Part shown: piece by piece, positions 45,874 to 52,533 of the stretch
Position numbering within the stretch: the stretch's first letter is position 1
Layout of the letters: each line of letters starts with the position of its first letter
Assembly (NCBI GenBank): GCA_041874725.1
Contig: CP097466.1
Coordinates: 124,001-188,000, forward strand
DNA from: Duganella sp. BuS-21
Lineage (GTDB): Bacteria > Pseudomonadota > Gammaproteobacteria > Burkholderiales > Burkholderiaceae_D
Length of the DNA: 64,000 nt
Reading direction: 5' to 3'
The notes under the pieces: model-generated
Databases searched by the model: none
What the model saw: only the letters and a program-made list of their open reading frames with translations
Told to the model about the DNA's origin: nothing
Translations under genes and position numbers: made by a program

Positions 45874-46365
45874 TTAGCGCGCTGCGCTGCGTCGCAGCTG
45901 CACCATCTGGTAGACCGTGCCGAGCACGAACAGCACGAACACGCCGGCCAGGGCCATCTGCACTGGTGCAGAGTCGGGACCGTTGCCGATCGGGTGGCCG
46001 GCCGGCAGACGGCTCAGCGTCTCGTTCGTGCCGGGCACCATCAGCAGCATGAAACTGAACGACATCAGCGCCACTTGCACATACTTGGCGGCGCGGCCGA
46101 GGAAGGCGACGCGGGTAGCCAAGGTGCCGATCGCCATGACGCTCAGCGCCATCAAGCCCAGCGCATGGCCCGGATTGAAACCGCCCGTGCTCGACAGGCC
46201 GAAGGCGGTCAGCACCGAAGCGGCCATGCCGATCCAGTACACCTTGCCGGCGCCGGTGGCCGGATCGATCTTGCCGTAGCGTGTGAAGGCGACCAGGCCG
46301 GCCACCAGGGGAATCAGACTCAATATCGTGTGAACAACGCCGACGGCGGACATAGGATGGGCCAT
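45874..46365 (-). CDS. Four-helix membrane protein, TetR-controlled
   Basis: 163 residues with four hydrophobic helices (about 7-27, 43-60, 68-84 or 97-113, and 136-155) and no catalytic motif I know. The promoter region carries a copy of the palindromic site also found in front of the adjacent TetR gene (46384-46400 and 47045-47060), so it is the likely target of that regulator. Confidence 0.65.
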   Translation of the reverse strand: MAHPMSAVGVVHTILSLIPLVAGLVAFTRYGKIDPATGAGKVYWIGMAASVLTAFGLSSTGGFNPGHALGLMALSVMAIGTLATRVAFLGRAAKYVQVALMSFSFMLLMVPGTNETLSRLPAGHPIGNGPDSAPVQMALAGVFVLFVLGTVYQMVQLRRSAAR

Positions 46366-46383
46366 GGTAAAACTCCTTTTGAT

Positions 46384-46400
46384 CTACTAGTTGGTAGGTT
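46384..46400. promoter_or_regulatory. Probable TetR operator before the four-helix membrane protein gene
   Basis: CTACTAGTTGGTAGGTT; its reverse complement shares the core TACCAACTAGTAG with the site at 47045-47060. It lies 19 bases upstream of the membrane protein start. Confidence 0.6.
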
Positions 46401-46457
46401 AAGAGATTCAATAAAAGGCCATGGAACACATGGCCGAAAATTACTGCCTGAAACGAA

Positions 46458-47033
46458 TTACTTGCTATGCAACCGGTCAATTGCTGCGCCGACGATGCGG
46501 GCGAAAACATCGGCATCGCCATACACGCGCGCCGACAGCATGGCGCCATGGGCACTGGCCATGAACGATTCGGCCTCGAACGCCGCGCCGCGCGGCAAGC
46601 TCAACCGGCCTTGCGCAGCGCCTTTTTCCAGCGTGTTGGTCAGCCAAGCCGCGAGATCGCCGAAATACGCTTTTACTTCGGCCGCTACATCCGGCGGCAG
46701 CGACAGCAGTTCGGACGCCAGCATCGCGCACAGGCAGAACGGCGCCGTGTCGTCGCGGATGCATTGCTCCCAGTAACCGGCGTAGGCACGCAGCTGCGCC
46801 ACCGGATCGGGCACTTGCACCGAAAGCTGCTCCAGGTTGACCTTCACCGTATCGCGATAGCGCAGCAACAACTGCCGCACCAGCTCGGATTTGGTGGCAA
46901 AGTGAAAATGGATGCTGGGCTTGCTGATACCGACCACTTCCGCAATATCGGCATAACTGAACGCGTTAAAGCCCCGCGTCACAATCAGGCGCTGGGCGGT
47001 ATCGAGGATGCGGTTGGCAGTATCGGAGCTCAT
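46458..47033 (-). CDS. TetR-family transcriptional regulator
   Basis: 191 residues from ATG 47033 (preferred over the longer frame, which runs into the operator). N-terminal HTH: ILDTAQRLIVTRGFNAFSY, IAEVVGISKPSIHFHFATK. The ligand domain contains FCLCAMLASELLSLP with two Cys, a pattern of thiol- or electrophile-sensing subgroups near AcuR/NemR. Likely represses itself and the membrane protein downstream. Confidence 0.9.
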   Translation of the reverse strand: MSSDTANRILDTAQRLIVTRGFNAFSYADIAEVVGISKPSIHFHFATKSELVRQLLLRYRDTVKVNLEQLSVQVPDPVAQLRAYAGYWEQCIRDDTAPFCLCAMLASELLSLPPDVAAEVKAYFGDLAAWLTNTLEKGAAQGRLSLPRGAAFEAESFMASAHGAMLSARVYGDADVFARIVGAAIDRLHSK

Positions 47034-47044
47034 GCAACTCAATA

Positions 47045-47060
47045 TACCAACTAGTAGGTT
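47045..47060. promoter_or_regulatory. Probable TetR operator before its own gene
   Basis: TACCAACTAGTAGGTT, a near-palindrome, 12 bases upstream of the TetR ATG. Matching core at 46384-46400. Confidence 0.6.
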
Positions 47061-47111
47061 GGCACGCAAGCGATTTTTTTGAACGCCCGACTACCATCAG
47101 TCGCACATGGT

Positions 47112-47148
47112 TATAATGCGCATGACACCCTACATTCCTGATGCGCAT
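47112..47148 (+). promoter_or_regulatory. ccdAB promoter -10 and paired palindromes
   Basis: TATAAT at 47112-47117 overlaps the first of two identical palindromes ATGCGCAT (47116-47123 and 47141-47148), spaced 25 bases start to start. The -35 region is weak. This is the arrangement expected for a CcdA-CcdB autoregulated promoter, but the operator role is inference. Confidence 0.45.
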
Positions 47149-47157
47149 TGGATCATC

Positions 47158-47409
47158 ATGAAACCTTCCCTCACTTCGTTGAAGCCTTCTGCAAAAAAAG
47201 CTACCAACATCACGCTGTCAATGGATGTCTACCAAGCGGCGAAAAGCTTGGGCATCAACATCTCCCAGGTCTGCGAGCAGCGCTTGCGTGAGGAAATTCA
47301 ATTGCGTAAGGAGCAGCAGTGGAACGAGGAGAACGCCGATTTCCTGGCAGCCTACAATCGGAAAGTGGAGGAAGAAGGCCTGGCGCTTGAAGAGTGGCGG
47401 GCCTTCTGA
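47158..47409 (+). CDS. ccdA: Type II antitoxin CcdA
   Basis: 83 residues from ATG 47158. Ribbon-helix-helix N-terminus (ATNITLSMDVYQAAKSLGIN, ISQVCEQRLREEI) and the C-terminal toxin-binding tail with the CcdA pattern NEENADFLAAYNRKVEEEGL and a W before the end (EEWRAF). The stop overlaps the toxin start (TGATG), so the two are translationally coupled. It neutralises CcdB and represses the operon. Confidence 0.92.
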   Translation: MKPSLTSLKPSAKKATNITLSMDVYQAAKSLGINISQVCEQRLREEIQLRKEQQWNEENADFLAAYNRKVEEEGLALEEWRAF

Positions 47410-47726
47410 TGAGTCGCTTCGACATTTTCGCCAACCCAGGCAAAAATCGCGGCAATATACCTTTCCTCATTGATGTGCAAAGCAATGTGATCAGCGGCCT
47501 GGCTACGCGGGTAGTGGTTCCGCTTCGTCCACTGTCGGCATTTGCGTCGATGACGCCTCCGCCGGAGCTATTCCCGATCATCGATGTCAATGGCGAGGAT
47601 CACGTCATGGACACTCCACAACTTGGCGCCATCCCATCAAGCGAGCTGAAATCCAACGTCGGCTCAGCCCGAGTACATCAATTTGAGATCCAGAGCGCCC
47701 TGGACAGACTCTTCGGGGCGTACTGA
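47409..47726 (+). CDS. ccdB: Type II toxin CcdB (gyrase inhibitor)
   Basis: 105 residues. FDIFANPGKNRGNIPFLIDV at the start, VVVPLRP in the core, and the C-terminal helix QSALDRLFGAY. Family CcdB ends in W-G-I; this one ends in G-A-Y, so the exact gyrase-contacting tail differs, though the family length (about 101-105) is kept. Poisons DNA gyrase when free. A chromosomal copy at the edge of an accessory island suggests it stabilises that island. Confidence 0.9.
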   Translation: MSRFDIFANPGKNRGNIPFLIDVQSNVISGLATRVVVPLRPLSAFASMTPPPELFPIIDVNGEDHVMDTPQLGAIPSSELKSNVGSARVHQFEIQSALDRLFGAY

Positions 47727-47760
47727 GCAAGCGCCGCCGACCTGTGGATCAATGATCTCA

Positions 47761-47922
47761 CTAGCGGACGGGCTTGGCCGCGAGCACCGCGCCGGCGCGC
47801 AGGCCCATCGGCCGCAGCAGCTTTTCCACCGTCTCCAGCGCGACATCCCCCACCAAAGTGAGCGCAGCGGCGTCGTGCCATGCTCCCTCCAGGAAGACCT
47901 GCAATGTGCACACATTATCCAT
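47761..47922 (-). pseudogene. Short fragment, HipA-like N-terminus
   Basis: 53-codon frame beginning MDNVCTLQVFLEGAWHDAAA and ending AVLAAKPVR. The first ~20 residues resemble the start of HipA-type toxins and the rest does not. Codon use looks genuine. No ribosome binding site. Most likely a remnant of a larger gene in the accessory region. Confidence 0.3.
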
Positions 47923-48022
47923 ATACACAGTTTAATATCACTAAAATAGGGATTGTCGAGCTTAATTACGTTGGTTTGGTGTGTAAGTATCGGGGTGGTA
48001 CATCAAAAAACAAGAAGCCATG

Positions 48023-48055
48023 TGAGTATTCTCATCAAGCCGGACTGTGATTCTC
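48023..48055 (+). repeat. Inverted repeat, left copy, bounding the 48-51.7 kb island
   Basis: TGAGTATTCTCATCAAGCCG and the next 13 bases match, inverted and with three mismatches in 33, the stretch at 51672-51704. The two copies face each other across 3.6 kb. The rest of 47923-48208 holds the first 80-bp repeat copy and no gene. Confidence 0.65.
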
Positions 48056-48106
48056 CTATCAGGCCCCGCTCGCGTAGCAAATGACGCGGAGGTCAGATCT
48101 ACTCGC

Positions 48107-48187
48107 CCAAGCGTGGAACTGTGTGATATTTTCAATTCAGCAAGCTGGTATCCTGTTGCCTTGGGCCGAAATCGGCCAATAACAGAC
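48107..48187 (+). repeat. 80-bp direct repeat, copy 1
   Basis: Shares with 51110-51191 the beginning CCAAGCGTG, the invariant AGCAAGCTGGTATCCTG (48139-48155) and the end TCGGCCAATA-C-GAC. It ends just before the gene at 48209. Shorter relatives of the end motif occur at 48638 (CGGCCATATACGGGC) and 49193 (CGGCCATTAGCAGAC), each between two island genes. Confidence 0.65.
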
Positions 48188-48208
48188 CTTACGTGATGGA
48201 AAAAATCA

Positions 48209-48637
48209 ATGCCAAACTCTTTCGCTCATAAGCTGGTGACTGGGTTATTCGTGGCCTGCTTTATGACGTTGGCTCAAGCCCAAGAAGTAGGTAGTAGGTG
48301 GCTACTGCAGCTTCAGGACGTAAAGCATACAACTAAGGTCGAAGCGACGATCCGATTTACGAGCGAACCCGCTACTGAGTCCTGTATGGCTGGAGAATGG
48401 CGTCGGATAGTTATTGAGAAAATGACTACCCAGGATGAAAAATTTTTCCCGTTGACAGGGCCATTAGCATACATATTCGATCGCGATTCACTCACACTAG
48501 GTAGAACAAATGTATGTGATGCATACTTATTCTTGTCCGGTAAGCCTGATTCCTCCAGTATTCAGGGACAATTCAACTTTGGAGGCATCATGGGCGGTCA
48601 GAAGCTTGGCGATTTCTCCTTGAAGCGTATTCGCTAA
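48209..48637 (+). CDS. Exported protein, unknown (island gene 1)
   Basis: 142 residues with a signal peptide ending TLAQAQ. The mature part is beta-rich with Cys pairs (ESCMAGEW, NVCDAY). Low GC and different codon use from the flanking genome. No family recognised. Confidence 0.6.
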   Translation: MPNSFAHKLVTGLFVACFMTLAQAQEVGSRWLLQLQDVKHTTKVEATIRFTSEPATESCMAGEWRRIVIEKMTTQDEKFFPLTGPLAYIFDRDSLTLGRTNVCDAYLFLSGKPDSSSIQGQFNFGGIMGGQKLGDFSLKRIR

Positions 48638-48691
48638 CGGCCATATACGGGCGTTGCAAAGTTTCACCTGCATTTTCCTGAAAGGTTTTCG

Positions 48692-49138
48692 ATGAGGCGA
48701 GTTCGTGAGTACGAGATTTGGAACTGCCCTGGTAACATAACTGTTGACCCAGACAGCATCGTGGCTGAAATAGCTATTGAACTAGGACTTAGTAGTGAAA
48801 CGATCATCCCGATTCATCAAGTTCCAGACTCAGTGGACTGCCAAAATCTAAGAATAGCCTTTGCGGAGCGCGAAGTGTTCTCGGATGAGTTGGCAAAGTT
48901 CTGCTCTAAGTCGGTCTATTCCGCAAACTCCAATGATCCGACGGTCGCATATCACTTCTTGAACTACTCATACGGACAGTCCCTAGCTTGGATTCATTTG
49001 GATGAAGAAGATGACAATGATGTGAATCGCTCTCGCATTTTCACAGCAGCGCGGCGGAGAGAGCTAGCGCTAGTCGACGCAGACCACTTATTTTGTTTAG
49101 TATTTTTTGAGAAAGTCCAATCTTTTTCAGAACTATGA
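48692..49138 (+). CDS. Unknown protein (island gene 2)
   Basis: 148 residues, acidic, no signal peptide or membrane segment, low GC. The ATG has GAAAGG seven bases upstream. The repeat-like motif CGGCCATATACGGGC lies just after the previous gene. No family recognised. Confidence 0.55.
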   Translation: MRRVREYEIWNCPGNITVDPDSIVAEIAIELGLSSETIIPIHQVPDSVDCQNLRIAFAEREVFSDELAKFCSKSVYSANSNDPTVAYHFLNYSYGQSLAWIHLDEEDDNDVNRSRIFTAARRRELALVDADHLFCLVFFEKVQSFSEL

Positions 49139-49238
49139 GATTGCGATCAGTACCGTTCGCATGGGTTGGCAATGAGCGGCCTTGATAGCCCGCAACCGGC
49201 CATTAGCAGACGGAATCGACTGAAAGAGCAAAGTAACA

Positions 49239-49658
49239 ATGGATATCCTTGAGTTTCTCTCTAATTTTCCACCGACCGAGAAGTGGTTTTTTATCGGGGT
49301 ACGGTGGCTAGGACCAGACTTATCCTTTTTCAAGGCATTAAAGCAAATTCAGTCGGGCCGAAGCATAGCTGACATGTCTCAGTGGGGAGGCGGCGAGCGC
49401 CAAATTCTGGCAGAAAAAATCTCGCAGATATTGCACAAGCAGCTCGGCTGGCGCTCAGCAATATTTGTTCCACAGGACGTTGCAACGGTTGCCTTTTACG
49501 GCCCTAGCTTTGGCATTATTGATGCAGATATCGCCTTTGATGATATGGTTGAGATGCTGCGTAAAGACTACTCAATGAATCCCACGATTTCTTTTTGGGA
49601 ATCAATGGAGAATTCGACGCTTGGACAATTGATAGATGGTCTGCTTGCATTGCGCTGA
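49239..49658 (+). CDS. Unknown protein (island gene 3)
   Basis: 139 residues, soluble, aromatic-rich start (FPPTEKWFFIGVRWLGPDLS). No recognised family. It is preceded by CGGCCATTAGCAGAC at 49193. Low GC like its neighbours. Confidence 0.55.
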   Translation: MDILEFLSNFPPTEKWFFIGVRWLGPDLSFFKALKQIQSGRSIADMSQWGGGERQILAEKISQILHKQLGWRSAIFVPQDVATVAFYGPSFGIIDADIAFDDMVEMLRKDYSMNPTISFWESMENSTLGQLIDGLLALR

Positions 49659-49707
49659 CCGCATGCGGCCACTATGAGACCGTTGCGAATGCCATGGTCT
49701 ATACTCT

Positions 49708-50445
49708 CTACTTAATGTATTCGGGTGGTTCCGGGAATACCGGCGTACCATCATCGCCTATGGACACTGGGGTGTAGGGTGGTTCGTCTTTTCGTGCCGG
49801 ATTGGATTTCGGTATAGATGCTGCGAATGCAATAAATTGTTGTTTCTTTCCTTTTAAAATCACGTTTGCATCCAACCACAACTCATACATGCGGCGACCT
49901 TCGTTCCAACTAATTACTGAAACAGCTTTCCCACCAGGAGTTTGAAGTACTATTAACCGTGCTGGAGAGTCATTGACACGTTCTGGTTCATCTTTTGGGT
50001 TTCGATACGAATGCACGCCGTCGGCTGACATATCGTGCTCAAATAACGTGACAGTGTGGCCGTCTGGCATCTTGAAGCTTCGGTACAGACGCGATTTGAT
50101 ACCAGATACTGATTCGGCAACTGCACCTAGAATTGAAAAGTAGTTAAATGGCGTGGCTGTCAAATCGACTGGCTGGAAGTCCAGCTTCGAAACCACCACA
50201 GCAAACGGACGAAGCTTGGAACGGATATCGTACCGGGCAAGGTTACCGTCACACACAATTTCGTACCCGGTCTGTTGCACTTCTGCCTGCTGCCGGGCCT
50301 CAAAGGCTGCAAACTCTTTGGAGCCAGGAGGTGGCCCTAGGCCGCACGCTATCTCTTTTGGTGCCCTGGCCAATGACAGCAATGCATACCCGCATGCCAA
50401 GGCTACGACGAAAACAACCGCTAGAAGGCGAATTTTCTTTTTCAT
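49708..50445 (-). CDS. Membrane-anchored or exported protein, unknown (island gene 4)
   Basis: 245 residues from ATG 50445 (MKKKIRLLAVVFVVALACGY), a signal anchor or lipoprotein-like signal (the Cys at 18 is not in an ideal lipobox). The rest is soluble and ends in a proline-rich tail (YTPVSIGDDGTPVFPEPPEY). The only island gene on the minus strand. No family recognised. Confidence 0.55.
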   Translation of the reverse strand: MKKKIRLLAVVFVVALACGYALLSLARAPKEIACGLGPPPGSKEFAAFEARQQAEVQQTGYEIVCDGNLARYDIRSKLRPFAVVVSKLDFQPVDLTATPFNYFSILGAVAESVSGIKSRLYRSFKMPDGHTVTLFEHDMSADGVHSYRNPKDEPERVNDSPARLIVLQTPGGKAVSVISWNEGRRMYELWLDANVILKGKKQQFIAFAASIPKSNPARKDEPPYTPVSIGDDGTPVFPEPPEYIK

Positions 50446-50617
50446 GTGTATGCGTCGATCAAATTGCCCGAATCTCATGTTGCTTATATTATAATCTAGT
50501 ATCGATTACGCGTACGGGCTTCCAGATGCTGTTGGCACGCGCCAGACCGAAACCAACCAGAAGCGGTCCCTCGCGATTCGACGGAATCAATCAAAGTAGC
50601 TGAACGGAGGTTGACGT

Positions 50618-51082
50618 ATGCCTACAGGGGCGCACCTTACGAATATTGCTAACGGTTTGTGCGGTTCATTCACCAGCCGGAACAATGAGCTGGATGGTTA
50701 TTGGGCAATCGGCAAACTGCGTTCGCTGGCAGAGAAGTATGGTCAGACCACGGTATTACTTAACTTCCTGACGTCGTCCATTCACCCGCCCGCGTCCGAG
50801 TTCGCCCCTATGTTGGCGCGCTATCGCAACCTGCTCGCAAAGCTGGCAGAGGTCTCGCGAATTCCACTTGAGGAAATTACGACGGCACACATCATGCTTG
50901 ACTTCGCACCTCCACCCTGGCCTAGAATCATCTACTACAAGCTGCAATGGGGTGATCAGTTTACCCTGACCGTGACCATTAACGCGGACCATAGGGCTGT
51001 TGGTAGCGTGCGTCATGCCGGCTATTGTCGGCCGCACAATCCAGTCCAAGAGATTCGGTCAATTCGCTCAGCAATTTGCTAA
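50618..51082 (+). CDS. Unknown protein (island gene 5)
   Basis: 154 residues, soluble, GC somewhat higher than the other island genes. Start preceded by GGAGG. No recognised family. Its end leads straight into the second 80-bp repeat copy. Confidence 0.55.
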   Translation: MPTGAHLTNIANGLCGSFTSRNNELDGYWAIGKLRSLAEKYGQTTVLLNFLTSSIHPPASEFAPMLARYRNLLAKLAEVSRIPLEEITTAHIMLDFAPPPWPRIIYYKLQWGDQFTLTVTINADHRAVGSVRHAGYCRPHNPVQEIRSIRSAIC

Positions 51083-51109
51083 CGCGAGGACCGTTCTGGG
51101 GCCTTTCCA

Positions 51110-51191
51110 CCAAGCGTGAGAATATGTGAGTTTTGCAGATGAGCAAGCTGGTATCCTGAATGCCATCGGCCGCGCTCGGCCAATAGCGGAC
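51110..51191 (+). repeat. 80-bp direct repeat, copy 2
   Basis: Same orientation as 48107-48187; AGCAAGCTGGTATCCTG at 51142-51158. After this copy only a 19-codon frame (from 51221, MGQIPFIFQPRWKEQLVCQ) is seen before the MITE-like element, so a former gene may be truncated here. No complete gene lies in 51083-51720. Confidence 0.65.
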
Positions 51192-51287
51192 TATTGAATT
51201 TAAAAAGAGATTTCTAGTCGATGGGACAGATACCATTTATTTTTCAACCACGTTGGAAAGAGCAGTTGGTATGTCAGTGAAATCTAA

Positions 51288-51425
51288 ATTCGGGGTCAGC
51301 TCTGTCATTTGGACAGCCAGTTCAGATCTTTGATCTCTATCAATACGTGAAAATGCTGGAATTAACGTATTGAGATAAATCAAACAATTGGTTCGGATGT
51401 CCGAATGACAGAGCTGACCCCGAAT
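51288..51425. mobile_element. 138-bp MITE-like element with 27-bp terminal inverted repeats
   Basis: Ends ATTCGGGGTCAGCTCTGTCA (51288 on) and its inverted copy (to 51425) agree in 26 of 27 bases. The interior is also self-complementary (CAATACGT near 51340 with ACGTATTG near 51365), so the whole element can form one long hairpin. No coding capacity. The terminal sequence is of the kind that flanks REP-associated tyrosine transposase genes, so mobilisation in trans is likely (inference). Confidence 0.7.
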
Positions 51426-51473
51426 CGGGTCCTGGATCGTTTTTACCGGCCAAGCCCAGAAGGCATGAGAGCC

Positions 51474-51553
51474 CGTCATTCCCGCGAAAGCGGAAATCTA
51501 TGCTGAAGCAACACGTCGCTGACTTATGGGTTCCCGCTTTCGCGGGAACGACG
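51474..51553. repeat. REP-type inverted pair
   Basis: CGTCATTCCCGCGAAAGCGG (51474-51493) and its inverted counterpart (51534-51553, one mismatch) with a 40-base loop. This CCCGCGAAAGCGG hairpin is a widespread intergenic palindrome in proteobacteria. Confidence 0.75.
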
Positions 51554-51671
51554 ACCGGCGGCTATGGGGCGTAAGCGGGCTTTCCCATCGCTTACGCTCT
51601 GATGCACTTTGATATCCGGTTAGGAGAACAGATGTCAGGTTTGAAATGCCATTCGGTGTCCGTCTTGTCGT

Positions 51672-51704
51672 GAGAATCGCTGTCCGGATTGATGAGAATA
51701 CTCA
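51672..51704 (-). repeat. Inverted repeat, right copy, bounding the island
   Basis: Inverted partner of 48023-48055 (30 of 33 bases). It lies 17 bases from the ssb terminator, so the island ends where the conserved chromosome resumes. Confidence 0.65.
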
Positions 51705-51720
51705 GTCATGCTTCAAATGT

Positions 51721-51761
51721 AAAAAGGCCCCGTAACTTCAATGAGCTACGGGGCCTTTTTT
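51721..51761. terminator. Rho-independent terminator of ssb
   Basis: AAAAAGGCCCCGTA (51721-51734) pairs with TACGGGGCCTTTTTT (51747-51761) around a 12-base loop, with T tracts on both strands, so it can work bidirectionally. Confidence 0.9.
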
Positions 51762-51783
51762 ACAACTTAGTCCGTGAACCGGC

Positions 51784-52287
51784 TTAGAACGGAATGTCGT
51801 CGTCCATGTCCGAGAAGTTCGGTGCTGGACGTGGGGCCGGGCGTGGCGCCGGCGCCGGGGCAGCCATTTGTGGACGTGGGGCCGGTGCCTGGCGCTGTGG
51901 CGGGGCTTCGTAGCCGCCGCTGTCGTCCATGCCGCCGCCTTCACCCATGCCTTGACGGCCACCCAGCATTTGCATTTGCTCGGCGATGATGTCGGTTGCG
52001 TACTTCTCTACGCCGTCCTTGTCCGTGTATTTACGGGTCTGCAGGCGGCCTTCGACGTAGACCGACGAACCTTTTTTCAGGTATTGGCCGACGATTTCCG
52101 CCAGGCGGCCGAAGAACGAGATGCGGTGCCACTCGGTCAGCTCTTTCTGCTCGCCGGTGTTGCGGTCCTTCGATTTGTACGATGTCGCCACTGCAATGTT
52201 GGCGATCGCGTCACCGCTAGGCATGTAGCGAATTTCCGGATCGCGACCCAGATTGCCGACGATGATGACTTTGTTGACTGATGCCAT
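51784..52287 (-). CDS. ssb: Single-stranded DNA-binding protein
   Basis: 167 residues from ATG 52287 (AGGAG eight bases upstream; longer frames lack it). OB-fold part [20 protein letters not shown] to QMQMLGGRQ, then a Gly/Pro/Gln-rich linker and the acidic protein-interaction tip MDDDIPF. Binds ssDNA in replication, recombination and repair. Divergent from uvrA with a LexA box between, as in many proteobacteria. Confidence 0.97.
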   Translation of the reverse strand: MASVNKVIIVGNLGRDPEIRYMPSGDAIANIAVATSYKSKDRNTGEQKELTEWHRISFFGRLAEIVGQYLKKGSSVYVEGRLQTRKYTDKDGVEKYATDIIAEQMQMLGGRQGMGEGGGMDDSGGYEAPPQRQAPAPRPQMAAPAPAPRPAPRPAPNFSDMDDDIPF

Positions 52288-52424
52288 GTGTGAAACTCCT
52301 GAGTAACGACGGCCGTCCCGTGGGACGGGCAATGTATGGAAAAACTAAACGACGATTATAGACGAAGCCACCGGAGCGCCTACAAATTTCCGTAGCGATC
52401 AAGTTGAAACGGCGCAATGGAATA

Positions 52425-52440
52425 CTGGTATTATATACAG
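52425..52440. promoter_or_regulatory. LexA (SOS) box between ssb and uvrA
   Basis: CTGGTATTATATACAG, one change from the CTGT-N8-ACAG consensus and AT-rich in the centre. It is 94 bases from the uvrA start and 138 from ssb, and probably controls both. Confidence 0.8.
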
Positions 52441-52533
52441 TGTACAGCCGCGCGAGCACGATCCAGCGCAAGCCCGGCGCAAGTAATCAAACCCGGCTAT
52501 AGTGACGGGTTGACTCTAAAGGCCAAATACTCC

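Noticed and set aside
51237..51479. 80-codon minus-strand frame
   Set aside because: It runs through the MITE-like element and has no start site or domain.
51474..51553. Possible CRISPR repeat pair
   Set aside because: Only two copies, inverted, forming a REP hairpin; no spacers or cas genes anywhere in the window.
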